A stretch of 64,000 nt of DNA from DASRAP01 sp035277145 (GCA_035277145.1 DATELA010000024.1:62001-126000), one strand, 5' to 3'; shown: positions 15,485 through 24,280, numbered from the stretch's first letter. Translations and numbers: made by a program. The notes: generated from the letters alone by a model not told the origin.

Positions 15485-18310
15485 CTAGTTCGTTCCGGTG
15501 ATCTCCGGGAACCACGTGAACTTGATGTAGTTCTTCAGGTTCAGGTACAACTTGGCGGCGTCGCGCACCCGGTCCGCAGTCACCTTCTTAAGGCGCTCAT
15601 CGCCTTGCGTCGTCACGCGCACTGCAACGCTGTCCGTGCTGATTTCATCGAGTGACGACAGCGCGGCCATCCAGTAGCTGTTGCTCCGGACCGACGCTTC
15701 GCGCGACCGCTTGTAGATGTCACGGAGCAGAGTGACTTCACCGTTCGTCGGGCCGCGAGTCTGCAACGAGTCGACAGCGGCGAGCACTGCGCGCGCTATC
15801 CTCGCCGCATTGCCGGGCGACGACGGGAATCCGATGCTGATCGTGTACTCCTCGCGCGGAATCCGCGACCACTCGCTCGATGCACCACCGCTGTATACCA
15901 CACCAAGTTGTTCGCGCAGCGTGTTGATGAGTCTGATGTTGAGGATGGTTGACAACGCGTCGAGCATCAGGACTTCATCGGCCGACGGCTTGAACGGGCC
16001 GGTAAACGCGAACAACGTGACCGCCCGTGGCTCGGTGCCTTTCTGAATGACCTTCTCGTGAACGCCGGTGAGCGGAGGATTGCCCCAGGGCTTCCACGTT
16101 TCCTTGCGGTTCGTCGAGGGCAACGAAGCGAGGTACGTCTCAACGAGCGGCTTCAACGTTTCTGGCTTCACGTTGCCGACGAACGAGAACGTGAAGTCGC
16201 TGAAGTCGGCGAACCGGTCCTTGAAGATCTCGAGCGCACGGCCGAGGTCCACGGAATCGAGGGCCGCCAACGACGGCGGAACTGCGCGCGGGTGATACCC
16301 GTTCATCACTGCCTCGAGCGTGTCGTTGAAGGCTGTTGCCGGATCCTTCTCGCGGTTCGCGAGCGTTTGAACCGCACGCTCCTTGGCGGCCGTCCACGCG
16401 GCGGTATCGACGCGCGGTTCGGTAACGCGCAGATGCGTTAACTGCAGCAGCGTTTCAAGATCCTTGGGCGACGCCGTCCCGCCGACGCTCTCCGACGTCG
16501 GGCCAATCGAGAAGGTCGATGTCGCGGCTTTTCCTGCGAGCTTCTTGGTCAAGTCGGTCGAGTTGAACCGGCCAGCACCGCTCGTGCCGACAATCGGGCC
16601 TGCGAGATTGGCGTTGTGGTAATCCTTATCGAGCAAGAGCGACAACCCTCCAATGCTCGATCCGGAGAATAAAACTTCATCGTTCTTGTAGGTCGTCGGC
16701 TTGACGAGCACTCTGGCGCCATTGGAAAGTTGCCACTCGGTGACGCCCATGCTCGCGATCACGCGCTCAGCGGTCACACGACCAGGCTGTGGAGGTGATG
16801 AGAGGAGTGGTCCATCCAACGACGCCTCGGCGTATGCCGTCACCGTGGCTCTCGCAGCTTTGGCGAACACCGCCTGAATCTGTTGTTCAGTCGGCACGCT
16901 GAACCCAATCTCGGGCGCGGCGCCCTGGATGACGCGATTCTCAGTCGTGATCCATTTCGTCGCGAGTCCGTTCACCTCTGCAAGCGTGATCGTCGGCAGA
17001 ACGTCTTTGACCAACTGCTGGCGGTACTCGAGGCTCAGCGGCGTGAAGCCGTACAGGAAGTGGCTGATGTACGCACCGACGAATGACGCGCTCGTACGCG
17101 ACTCGCGCTCCGCGAACGCGCGCTCATAGCTGCGCGTGATGTTGCTCTTCGCGCGATCGAGCTCTGTCTGGAGAAACCCGAACTCGTCGGCGCGCCGGAC
17201 TTGGAGCAGCATCGACTCCAATGCGAATTCCATTCCGCCGTCGTTCACGCTGGCGCTGAGCGTAAACGCATCCGTTTCGCGGCCCATGAACGACCCCAGC
17301 GACATCCCGGCGCCGCGATACGGCGCATTCGGCTGACGAGTGGGCTCAACGAGCCGGTCGTTGAGCATCCCGATGTAGATGTCCTCGATCAGACCGCGGC
17401 GGTAATCGCCAATCGTCTTCGAGACCCGCGCTTTCTGCTTGAACGAAACGTTGATGAAGGAATTCGTCACTTCGCGATCCTTCAGAATCGCGACCAGCGG
17501 CTCGGCGTTGTCCGGTACCGTCACGACTGGACGCTGGACCGCATCCGCGCGACCTCTCAAACCGTTGAACTGGTCTTTGATCATTCCCTCTACGCGCTTC
17601 GGATCGAAGTCGCCGACCACAATCACTGCCATGAGTTCCGGGCGGTACCACGTGTCGTAGAACTTCCGCAGGCCCGCTGCTTCCGCCGTCTTGATGCTGG
17701 TATCGGTACCGATTGGCGAGCGTTGTGCGTAACGGGAATCCTTGAGCAGAATCGGCAGCGCTTTGTCGCGCATTCGCTGATCAGCGCCGAGTCCTTGGCG
17801 CCATTCCTCGAGGACTACGCCGCGTTCCGCGATGACCTCCTGCGGATCGAACAGTTGCCCGCCCGCAAAATCGGACAACAGTTGGAGCGCCGCGTCGATA
17901 ACCAGCGGCTGGTCGCTGGGGATGCGCAGCGTATAAATCGTCTCATCGGCGCTCGTGGACGCATTCACGTCCGCGCCCAATGACGCGCCGATCGAGTTCA
18001 TGAATCCGGCGAGATCGTTCGCCGAAAACCGCCGCGTACCATTGAACGCCATGTGCTCAACGAAGTGCGCGTACCCTCGCTGCGTGTCGTCCTCGAGCAC
18101 GGACCCGACGTTCACCACGAGGCGCAATTCGGCTCGTCTCGCCGGGCGCGCGTTTTGGCGGATGTAGTACGTCAGTCCGTTGGGGAGCTTGCCAACTGTG
18201 ACCGCGGCGTCGAGCTGGAGCGGCGACGCAAGCGCCGGCCCCTGCGCGTCGGCAACGTCAGGTACGAGGAATGCGAGCGCGGCGAGTGAACTGCGGACGA
18301 ATCTCGGCAT
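15485..18310 (-). CDS. Secreted M16-family zinc metallopeptidase
   Basis: A 941-residue pitrilysin-type peptidase with a signal peptide (cleavage likely after VADAQ, near residue 23). The inverted zinc motif HFVEH is at residues 82-86, with a further Glu ligand in the downstream VIAERGVVLEEW segment. The size fits two tandem M16 repeats (four half-domains) in one chain: an active N-terminal half and a C-terminal half that lacks the zinc motif. It probably degrades peptides in the periplasm. It is a single-gene unit, convergent with the RNase gene. Confidence 0.93.
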   Translation of the reverse strand: MPRFVRSSLAALAFLVPDVADAQGPALASPLQLDAAVTVGKLPNGLTYYIRQNARPARRAELRLVVNVGSVLEDDTQRGYAHFVEHMAFNGTRRFSANDLAGFMNSIGASLGADVNASTSADETIYTLRIPSDQPLVIDAALQLLSDFAGGQLFDPQEVIAERGVVLEEWRQGLGADQRMRDKALPILLKDSRYAQRSPIGTDTSIKTAEAAGLRKFYDTWYRPELMAVIVVGDFDPKRVEGMIKDQFNGLRGRADAVQRPVVTVPDNAEPLVAILKDREVTNSFINVSFKQKARVSKTIGDYRRGLIEDIYIGMLNDRLVEPTRQPNAPYRGAGMSLGSFMGRETDAFTLSASVNDGGMEFALESMLLQVRRADEFGFLQTELDRAKSNITRSYERAFAERESRTSASFVGAYISHFLYGFTPLSLEYRQQLVKDVLPTITLAEVNGLATKWITTENRVIQGAAPEIGFSVPTEQQIQAVFAKAARATVTAYAEASLDGPLLSSPPQPGRVTAERVIASMGVTEWQLSNGARVLVKPTTYKNDEVLFSGSSIGGLSLLLDKDYHNANLAGPIVGTSGAGRFNSTDLTKKLAGKAATSTFSIGPTSESVGGTASPKDLETLLQLTHLRVTEPRVDTAAWTAAKERAVQTLANREKDPATAFNDTLEAVMNGYHPRAVPPSLAALDSVDLGRALEIFKDRFADFSDFTFSFVGNVKPETLKPLVETYLASLPSTNRKETWKPWGNPPLTGVHEKVIQKGTEPRAVTLFAFTGPFKPSADEVLMLDALSTILNIRLINTLREQLGVVYSGGASSEWSRIPREEYTISIGFPSSPGNAARIARAVLAAVDSLQTRGPTNGEVTLLRDIYKRSREASVRSNSYWMAALSSLDEISTDSVAVRVTTQGDERLKKVTADRVRDAAKLYLNLKNYIKFTWFPEITGTN

Positions 18311-18521
18311 CGGGACATCCAGCGGTCAGTCGGTTTTGCGCAGCGGGGGACTCCCGGTGCGGCCGAACGGGGCGACATCGCCCTCCCAGCATCGGAGAAC
18401 GGTACGTCGCCTGCAGCGGTTCCGCTGCCCCCGTTACACAGTGCCGCACCCTGCGGTGAGACCGGCTGACCGCCGCCAGAAGCCCGTTCCTCGGGGCGCT
18501 ATTCCGACCGCAGGGCTTGGC

Positions 18522-18550
18522 TTGCACACGTGCGCCGGGCCGCCTAAGTT
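18522..18550 (+). promoter_or_regulatory. Candidate sigma-70-type promoter of rplU-rpmA
   Basis: TTGCAC at 18522-18527 and TAAGTT at 18545-18550 are separated by exactly 17 bases, placing transcription start near 18557 and leaving a leader of about 28 bases before rplU. The rest of the 274-bp gap back to the M16 start holds no gene that I can support. Confidence 0.4.
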
Positions 18551-18584
18551 GCACGGCTCCCTCTTCTTAGCTCGTTTCCCGACG

Positions 18585-18902
18585 ATGTCTTACGCGATCA
18601 TCCGGACCGGCGGCAAGCAGTTCAAAGTCGAAACCGGTCAGTCAGTTCGAGTACCAACGCTTCCGGGCGACGCCGGTTCGTCGGTGGAATTCAACGACGT
18701 GCTGCTCGCACACTCCGGCAAGTCAGTGAAAGTGGGCGTGCCGACGCTTAAGGGCGCATCGGTCAGCGCCGAAATCGTCAAGCACGGCAAGGACGACAAG
18801 ATCGTCGTCTTCAAGTTCAAGCGACGTAAGAACTACGCGCGAAAGCAGGGACATCGCCAAGGCTTCACAGAAGTGAAGATCGGCAAGATCGACCTCGGCT
18901 GA
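18585..18902 (+). CDS. rplU: 50S ribosomal protein L21
   Basis: A 105-residue L21. It begins MSYAIIRTGGKQFKVETGQ and ends with KRRKNYARKQGHRQGFTEVK, the conserved rRNA-binding C-terminus. The frame is open far upstream, but only this ATG gives the family N-terminus. It forms the usual pair with rpmA, 16 bases downstream. Confidence 0.98.
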   Translation: MSYAIIRTGGKQFKVETGQSVRVPTLPGDAGSSVEFNDVLLAHSGKSVKVGVPTLKGASVSAEIVKHGKDDKIVVFKFKRRKNYARKQGHRQGFTEVKIGKIDLG

Positions 18903-18918
18903 CGCATAGAGGAATTCA

Positions 18919-19185
18919 ATGGCTCACAAGAAAGGCGTCGGCTCGTCGAGAAACGGCCGAGACTCAAATCCGCAGTACCGCGGCGTGAAAAAGTTCGGCG
19001 GCGAAGTCGTGTCGGCCGGCAACATCATCGTTCGGCAGTGCGGCACGAAGTGGCACCCGGGAACCAACGTTGGCCTCGGCAATGACTTCACGATCTACGC
19101 GCTCATCGACGGCGTTGTGAAGTTCGAGCACAAGGACAAGCGCCGTTACAAGGTCAGTGTGTACCCGGTCGCCAAGGCGAGCTGA
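18919..19185 (+). CDS. rpmA: 50S ribosomal protein L27
   Basis: An 88-residue L27. The N-terminus MAHKKGVGSSRNGRDSNPQY is typical of mature L27, whose tail reaches the peptidyl-transferase centre; there is no Firmicutes-type cleavable extension. AGGAATT at 18909-18915 provides the ribosome site. Co-transcribed with rplU and followed by a strong intrinsic terminator. Confidence 0.98.
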   Translation: MAHKKGVGSSRNGRDSNPQYRGVKKFGGEVVSAGNIIVRQCGTKWHPGTNVGLGNDFTIYALIDGVVKFEHKDKRRYKVSVYPVAKAS

Positions 19186-19206
19186 GCAACGCGGATTGTT
19201 GTCGAC

Positions 19207-19238
19207 GGGCGCCTGCAAATCGGGCGCCCAATTTGTTT
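19207..19238 (+). terminator. Intrinsic terminator of rplU-rpmA
   Basis: GGGCGCC at 19207-19213 pairs with GGCGCCC at 19223-19229 (9-base loop), followed by the T-rich run AATTTGTTT at 19230-19238. It lies 21 bases after the rpmA stop. Confidence 0.85.
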
Positions 19239-19300
19239 CCGGAACTCCCCGCTGAAACCGTCACACACGTCGCGCGTACCGTTAGACGTCAGGAGGTCAC

Positions 19301-19573
19301 ATGAGCATCTGGGATAAAGTTGCCGCCGGTGTAAACCGCGCAGCAAAAGTTGCCGGCGACGCGGTCGATGAAGGAAAGTTGCGGGTTGCGGCATTTCAGG
19401 CGCGAAAGCGCGCCGACGCAAAAGCCGAAACGCTCGGGTATGCAGTGGCGCGTGCACGCGCTGAGAATCGCGAGCCGGACGCAGAAGCAATCACGCGATT
19501 GGTCGAGGCGGTGAATGCCGCCGATGCTGAAGCGGCAGCGCTCGAAAGACAATCGAAATCAGAAAACCAATAA
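19301..19573 (+). CDS. Small hypothetical helical protein
   Basis: A 90-residue, Ala/Glu/Arg-rich, probably fully helical protein with no signal or membrane segment. A strong AGGAGG ribosome site at 19290-19295 precedes the ATG. The start MSIWDKVAAGVNRAAKVAGD could form an amphipathic helix. No family recognised. It stands alone between the rpmA terminator and the heptamer hairpin. Confidence 0.75.
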   Translation: MSIWDKVAAGVNRAAKVAGDAVDEGKLRVAAFQARKRADAKAETLGYAVARARAENREPDAEAITRLVEAVNAADAEAAALERQSKSENQ

Positions 19574-19589
19574 CGACGGCAGAACAGCT

Positions 19590-19685
19590 GAATTCTGAAG
19601 GCAGAAGGCAGAAGTCAGAAGGCAGAAGGGCGAACCGAAATCGGGTTCGCCCTTCTGCCTTCTGCCTTCTGCCTTCAGAATTCTG
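19590..19685. repeat. Long hairpin built from heptamer repeats, between convergent genes
   Basis: The left arm (19590-19636) holds four 7-base units GAAGGCA / GAAGTCA ending in GGGCGAACC. The right arm (19644-19685) is its inverse with three units. After one extra unit in the left arm, the stem is nearly perfect over about 40 bp, with a 7-base loop at 19637-19643. It sits between the stop of the small helical protein gene and the stop of the M28 gene and could terminate both. The same unit occurs near 9.7 kb. Confidence 0.85.
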
Positions 19686-19693
19686 TCGAAGGT

Positions 19694-21493
19694 CTACTGT
19701 GCGATTCGCCGATCCACTTTCGGTCGCTCTGGATTGTTCGCGACAGTCACCGCCAAATCGCGGATGTAGTTCGCAATGCGCGAGTAGTGCGGATAGTCGA
19801 TGTACTGTGGCTCGTCGGTGAGCTGGTGATAGTCCGCGTGGAGACCGGTGAAGAAGAACGCGATCGGGATTCCCTTATTGGCGTAGTTCGCGTGATCACT
19901 GCGACCGTAGATGTTGTTATAGCCGGCCCACGTCACCGAATCGTCGAACCGATAGTCGAGCTTGAAAGGAGATTTCTGCTGCTTGTTGGCAGTCGTAACC
20001 ATCGTGGCGAGGTCGCTCGACAAGCGATTCGAGCCCACGACAGCGAGATAGTCGGGACCACCGCCGGGAATGTCGTCCGCCCGTCCGCGTCCGATCATGT
20101 CCATGTTCAATTGCGCGACGATCGATGTGATCGGCACCGTCGGATTGTCCGTGTAGAAGCGCGAGCCTTGCAAGCCCGTTTCTTCGCCGGTATGCCACAC
20201 GAAGAGCACGGAGCGTTTCGGCTTCTCGGGCGCAAGCGCGAAGTATTCCGCCATTTCGAGCAACGCCATCGACCCGGATCCATCGTCATCGGCACCGTTC
20301 CGAATGGAATCGAGCCGCGCCGGTCCGCGCTTGCGAATTGCCGTCATGTTGACTCGCTCGCGTGCGATGCGATTCATCGTTGTGTCCGCTGCGAGCACCT
20401 GACGTCCGTCTGCCATGCGCTGACGGTAGACCTCTGCCAAGTACGCTTTCACGGAATCGTGATCGACGGGGTTCGCCTGGATCGGATCGTGATCGTTGTG
20501 CGCACCAATGGCGACGAATTCGTTGCGCAACGTTGGATCGCTCCCGCGAAGAATCGCGACAACGTTGCGGCCAAACTCCGGAGTGCGACGCTCTTCCAGC
20601 ACCAGCCTGCCGCTGACGCGGGCACCCGCCGTACCAGGCTGAAGCGTACCGAGTGGCGCACCCATCATTGCTTCCGCGGCGGCGCGCGTGACGCGAATCG
20701 AAACCGGAGCCGGCGACGGACCAAGCATCGTGGTGCCGGCGACAACCTGCTGCGGCTGCTGCTGCATTGTGGAACGCGTCGGGCGATTCACAGCGCGTTG
20801 CTGCGCAGATGCGGAATCGAGATCCACGGTGACAATCGCGAGTGCACCAGCGAAGCGAGCGTTCGGACCACCGCCAAACCCGCCGCGGCCCCCTCGCCCA
20901 CCACCACCTCCTCCGCCACCGCCGCCACGCCCGCCGCGACCGCCACCGGCGCCGACAGGATTCGGCAGTAGCACTACAATGCGGCCGGCAGCGAGCGGCG
21001 TCGCGATTTGTTGCGCCGTGTCACCGGCGACGCCACCAAAAATCACTTGCGCGTTCTGCAGCGTGATTGTGCCTGGCTGAACTCCGGTGGGGATTGGCAG
21101 AAAATCGGAATCAATTCGAAGATCGCGTCCACCCGCCGAGAGTTGCGATTCCGAAGTGAACGTTCTCGTTCCGAATGGGAGCGCCTGGAAGTACGTGCCG
21201 TTATCTCCGGCGGGCTCGAGACCGAGCTTTTTCAGCTCCGCGGCGATGTAGTCCGTGCCTTTTTGATTGCCGACAGTGCCAGCTGCGCGACCCATCATGG
21301 AGTCGTCCGCGAAGATGTAGAGGCGCGTACGCAGATCGGCCTCGTCGATCGCGACTTTCGTTGGGCGCGGATCGATTCTCGCGGGGTTGCCATACTGATT
21401 CAGCGGCCCCTTTTCACGCGCTTGCGCGTGTGCGGCAGCAGGGATGAGCGCGACGATTGCGCACAACGTTGTGCGAAGCCGAGACGAAATCAC
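19694..21493 (-). CDS. Secreted M28-family aminopeptidase with PA-like insert
   Basis: A 599-residue protein; the GTG start at 21493 gives a clear signal peptide (SSRLRTTLCAIVALIPAAAH then AQA). M28 zinc-site landmarks appear in order: IGAHNDHD, NGADDDGSGSMALLE, EETGLQGSR, LNMDMIGRG and GRSDHANYANKG. Between the signal and the catalytic part is a protease-associated-like region containing a very Gly/Arg-rich loop of about 35 residues after VLLPNPVGAG. It likely releases N-terminal amino acids outside the cytoplasm. A longer upstream frame is antisense to the GDPD gene and is rejected. Confidence 0.92.
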   Translation of the reverse strand: MISSRLRTTLCAIVALIPAAAHAQAREKGPLNQYGNPARIDPRPTKVAIDEADLRTRLYIFADDSMMGRAAGTVGNQKGTDYIAAELKKLGLEPAGDNGTYFQALPFGTRTFTSESQLSAGGRDLRIDSDFLPIPTGVQPGTITLQNAQVIFGGVAGDTAQQIATPLAAGRIVVLLPNPVGAGGGRGGRGGGGGGGGGGRGGRGGFGGGPNARFAGALAIVTVDLDSASAQQRAVNRPTRSTMQQQPQQVVAGTTMLGPSPAPVSIRVTRAAAEAMMGAPLGTLQPGTAGARVSGRLVLEERRTPEFGRNVVAILRGSDPTLRNEFVAIGAHNDHDPIQANPVDHDSVKAYLAEVYRQRMADGRQVLAADTTMNRIARERVNMTAIRKRGPARLDSIRNGADDDGSGSMALLEMAEYFALAPEKPKRSVLFVWHTGEETGLQGSRFYTDNPTVPITSIVAQLNMDMIGRGRADDIPGGGPDYLAVVGSNRLSSDLATMVTTANKQQKSPFKLDYRFDDSVTWAGYNNIYGRSDHANYANKGIPIAFFFTGLHADYHQLTDEPQYIDYPHYSRIANYIRDLAVTVANNPERPKVDRRIAQ

Positions 21494-21539
21494 GGGTACT
21501 CCGAGCGTGGAGGTGGCAGGGACTTCTACCGCAACAAGA

Positions 21540-22256
21540 TTACGTCCTGACGGGCGGGAACGTGGAGGCGCACGCGGCGCGGGCCCCGGCCACGTCGTCG
21601 GTGCAGATCGCGTGCACCCCGGCCTGCGCGAGTCGCTTGATCTCGAAGGGGTCGTTTGCTGTCCACGCGATGACCGAGCCGCCCGCGGCACCAACCTCGG
21701 CGACGAGTTCTGCATCCACGTACTCGCGGTGGGGCCAGAGCGTGGTCGCGCCGGCGGACGACAGCGCATGCGCAGTGTCGACCAAGCGGCTCACGACGAG
21801 AATCCCGCGCGGAACGCGCGGTGCGAGTTCGCGTGCGCGGCGCACCATTCGGTGGTCGAAGCTGTGCATCGCCGTCGGTCCGCGGTGAGCGGCGAGTTTC
21901 GGCGCCGCGTGCTCGACAACACCGGCGCCCTTTAATTCGCAGTAAATCGTGAGTCGCTCACCGACGAGATCGAGCACCTCGTCGAGCGTCGGGATGGAGT
22001 GCGATTCAGCCACTTTCAGGCGTCGCACTTCAGCGCGTGAGAGGGCACTGAATGGCCGCCACGCTATAGCGTCTTCGCGCGGCGACGGTTTCGGTACAGG
22101 GTCGTGGTGCACAACGACGGCGCCGTCGGCGGTCGCATGCACGTCGAGTTCGATGCCGTCGGCAGCGAGCTCAAGAGCGCGTGCAAAGGCAGCGATCGTG
22201 TTTTCGGGTGCTTCCCGAGAAGCACCTCTGTGCGCGATGATAGCGGGGCGGGTCAC
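21540..22256 (-). CDS. Glycerophosphodiester phosphodiesterase (GDPD)
   Basis: A 238-residue GDPD-fold enzyme that hydrolyses glycerophosphodiesters to glycerol-3-phosphate and an alcohol. The N-terminal IIAHRGASREAPENTIAAF gives the catalytic His/Arg; GIELDVHATADGAVVVHHDP supplies the metal-binding Glu/Asp and second His. No signal peptide is seen, so it is probably cytoplasmic. It lies 46 bases upstream of the M28 gene on the same strand and is divergent from the sigma-factor gene. Confidence 0.93.
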   Translation of the reverse strand: MTRPAIIAHRGASREAPENTIAAFARALELAADGIELDVHATADGAVVVHHDPVPKPSPREDAIAWRPFSALSRAEVRRLKVAESHSIPTLDEVLDLVGERLTIYCELKGAGVVEHAAPKLAAHRGPTAMHSFDHRMVRRARELAPRVPRGILVVSRLVDTAHALSSAGATTLWPHREYVDAELVAEVGAAGGSVIAWTANDPFEIKRLAQAGVHAICTDDVAGARAACASTFPPVRT

Positions 22257-22301
22257 AGTATTAACATTGCACCGGGTTCCTCCGTCTCTCTACCAGCGCC
22301 G

Positions 22302-22859
22302 ATGCCACCCGACGCCCGCGCGGCAGACACAGCCGCCGACATCGAGCTTATCACGCGATGGATTCGCGGCGATGAAGCCGCCGCTCGGGAACTGGTGGCA
22401 CGGCATGCCGCCGCGCTGTCGCGGTTCGCGGCAAGTCAGGGAGTTCGTGATGATGTCGACGAGCTGGTGCAGGACACGTTCGTACGGGCGTTCGGAGCAA
22501 TCAAGACCTTTCGGGCCGACAGTTCGTTTCGGACGTGGCTGTTCACAATCGAACGACGGTTGATTCTCGATCGGCGGCGCGCCGCGAGGCGCCGGAAGGA
22601 TGACACCGAAGTGGATGAGCGCGACGCAGCAACGGCGTACGATGCGCTCGACACGCTGGTGGCTGATGAGATGGCAACGCGAATTCGCGCGGCGGTCTCA
22701 GCTCTTTCGCCGATGCAGCGCGATGTGTTCACGCTCCGAGTCACAGAAGGGTTGTCGTATCGGGAAATCGCCGAGATGCTGGACAGTACGGAAGGTGCAG
22801 CACGAGTGCATTACCACAACGCGATAACGGTCGTCCGGGAGTTACTCAATGAATCGTGA
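22302..22859 (+). CDS. ECF-type RNA polymerase sigma factor
   Basis: A 185-residue two-domain sigma factor. Region 2 includes DELVQDTFVRAFGAIKTF and FRTWLFTIERRLILDRRR; region 4 is the helix-turn-helix YREIAEMLDSTEGAARVHYH. It should direct polymerase to a small stress regulon. The ATG at 22302 begins just before region 2; a longer frame runs back through the divergent GDPD gene and is rejected. The stop overlaps the next gene by 11 bases, the usual layout for a sigma factor with its anti-sigma factor. Confidence 0.93.
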   Translation: MPPDARAADTAADIELITRWIRGDEAAARELVARHAAALSRFAASQGVRDDVDELVQDTFVRAFGAIKTFRADSSFRTWLFTIERRLILDRRRAARRRKDDTEVDERDAATAYDALDTLVADEMATRIRAAVSALSPMQRDVFTLRVTEGLSYREIAEMLDSTEGAARVHYHNAITVVRELLNES

Positions 22860-23376
22860 CATCAACCACTGGGATCGAGGCGACGTGCAGGATCGGTTGC
22901 CGGATCTTGTGCACGGCCGGCTCTCGGATGACGAGCGCGCGGCAGTTGAGCGCGCGGTTGCGGCCGACCCCGAACTGGCGCGCGAGCTTCGCGCCGTGCA
23001 CGAAGCGCAACGAGCGCTGACCGGTCGTGCAGCGGCGGTGGACGTTAGTCGCATAGCGGCCGCTGTGCGACGACCTGCCCGCAGCGGGCTTGGCGTTGCG
23101 CGTTGGCGAATTGCCGCTGCGATTGCAACGATCGCCGTTGGCGGCGCATCACTGGCTGTCGTGCAACAGACGCGGTTTGATACACCGGCCGACTCGCTGG
23201 CGGTGATCGGCGCGCCGGCGAACGAGCCCCATGCAGTTTCCCTGGGATTCGATCTCTCATCGCTCAGCGCCGAGCAACTCGAGCAGTTGCTTGCTGAGCT
23301 TGAACGAACGGGTGGTCTGCCGTCGGTAGAACCGCGAACGACGGTTGTGATTCCGCCTGTGGAGGAACGGCAATGA
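22849..23376 (+). CDS. Putative membrane anti-sigma factor without zinc ligands
   Basis: A 175-residue protein. The N-terminal part (DVQDRLPDLVHGRLSDDERA then AVERAVAADPELARELRA) matches the anti-sigma helix pattern seen in RseA/RsiW-like factors. One membrane segment follows (near residues 85-105, WRIAAAIATIAVGGASLAVV) and then a short exterior tail with no recognised domain. The His-x3-Cys-x2-Cys zinc motif of ZAS anti-sigma factors is absent; the protein has no Cys at all. Overlap with the sigma gene (11 bases) and the next gene (ATGA) supports the role. Confidence 0.7.
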   Translation: MNRDINHWDRGDVQDRLPDLVHGRLSDDERAAVERAVAADPELARELRAVHEAQRALTGRAAAVDVSRIAAAVRRPARSGLGVARWRIAAAIATIAVGGASLAVVQQTRFDTPADSLAVIGAPANEPHAVSLGFDLSSLSAEQLEQLLAELERTGGLPSVEPRTTVVIPPVEERQ

Positions 23377-24044
23377 CACGGAATACTTCTCGGGCAATGA
23401 TCGCAGCAGTGCTGCTTTTGCCCGTCACGCTGGGAGCGCAGGGAGGAGGCGGACGTCGCGCGCAGCAGCAGCCGCCCGACGGCCGCGGTGGACCGCCTGA
23501 TGCGGCCCGGATCACGCAGATGCTGCGGAACCAGCTGCAGTTGTCCGACGCGCAGGTAAGCCGGCTGCAGGAGTCGAATCGCAAATTCGCTCCGCGTCGA
23601 AACGATCTCATGGGCGAAGAGCGCCAAGTGCGTATCGGGATGCGCGAGTTGCTTTGCAGCGGCGACACGACGCGAGCCGCCGAAGTCGCGCGTGCGCTCG
23701 ACCAGCTCGCTGATTTGCAGAAACGCCGCATGGCGATCTTTGACGAGGAACAGCGCGATTTGGCGACGTTCCTGAATCCGTACCAACGCGCGCGGTTCCT
23801 TGGGTTCCAGGACGTGGTGCAGAACCAGCTGCGCGGTGGAGGCGGTGGACGCGGAGCGCGCGGTGGTGGTCCGCCGCCGGACCGTCTACGCGATCCAGCT
23901 GCTGGCCCGCCTCCCGGCGAGCGCCAGGAACGGATCCGCCCGGATGGTCCGCCGCCAGGCGGTCGCGCGCGCGGCGGTGGTCCACCGCCGATTCCCGCCG
24001 GGTGCGGGGAGGTCATTCCACCGCCTGGATCCGCGCGCCCGTAG
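23373..24044 (+). CDS. Secreted Spy/CpxP-like helical protein with Gly/Pro-rich tail
   Basis: A 223-residue protein with a signal peptide (AMIAAVLLLPVTLGAQ). The helical middle (about residues 48-150: MLRNQLQLSDAQVSRLQESN and the later QRDLATFLNPYQRARF) resembles the LTxxQ-type Spy/CpxP fold, whose members act as periplasmic chaperones or stress sensors. The last 70 residues are Gly/Pro/Arg-rich and probably disordered. Translationally coupled to the anti-sigma gene, so it may modulate that system or be part of its regulon. Assignment to the Spy family is by pattern only. Confidence 0.7.
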   Translation: MTRNTSRAMIAAVLLLPVTLGAQGGGGRRAQQQPPDGRGGPPDAARITQMLRNQLQLSDAQVSRLQESNRKFAPRRNDLMGEERQVRIGMRELLCSGDTTRAAEVARALDQLADLQKRRMAIFDEEQRDLATFLNPYQRARFLGFQDVVQNQLRGGGGGRGARGGGPPPDRLRDPAAGPPPGERQERIRPDGPPPGGRARGGGPPPIPAGCGEVIPPPGSARP

Positions 24045-24091
24045 CGACTTCACGACGGGATAGCGATCCCGCGAGCAGCAAACGCTACACC

Positions 24092-24140
24092 AACACGGCA
24101 CCGCCTTTGCATTGAGCGCAAGGCGGTGCCGCGTTGTTTC
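24092..24140 (+). terminator. Intrinsic terminator after the sigma/anti-sigma operon
   Basis: Left arm 24092-24107 (AACACGGCACCGCCTT) pairs with right arm 24120-24135 with one mismatch, enclosing a 12-base loop. GTTTC follows the stem. It is placed 47 bases after the operon's last stop. Confidence 0.75.
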
Positions 24141-24152
24141 ACGGCGACGGGA

Positions 24153-24181
24153 TTCACGTCTTGGCGCGCGGTTCGTAGTTT
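24153..24181 (+). promoter_or_regulatory. Candidate promoter of the tRNA-Leu gene
   Basis: TTCACG at 24153-24158 and TAGTTT at 24176-24181 with a 17-base spacer would start transcription about 9 bases before the tRNA. Both boxes are only fair matches to the sigma-70 consensus. Confidence 0.3.
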
Positions 24182-24196
24182 GAGTTGCCGAACAGC

Positions 24197-24280
24197 GCCT
24201 GGGTGGCGGAATTGGTAGACGCAGGGGACTCAAAATCCCCCGTCCGCAAGGATATACGAGTTCGAGTCTCGTCCCGGGCA
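24197..24280 (+). tRNA. tRNA-Leu (anticodon CAA)
   Basis: An 84-base class II tRNA. Acceptor stem GCCTGGG (24197-24203) pairs with CCCGGGC (24273-24279), with discriminator A at 24280. The anticodon stem GGGGA/TCCCC encloses the loop CTCAAAA, giving anticodon CAA, which reads UUG. A long variable arm (GTCCGCAAGGAT region) and the T-loop TTCGAGT are present. The 3' CCA is not encoded and must be added by enzyme. Confidence 0.97.

Noticed and set aside
21494..21769. Extension of the M28 protein before its signal peptide
   Set aside because: The extra residues are Arg/Pro/Ser-rich and antisense to the GDPD gene; the signal peptide begins at the internal GTG.
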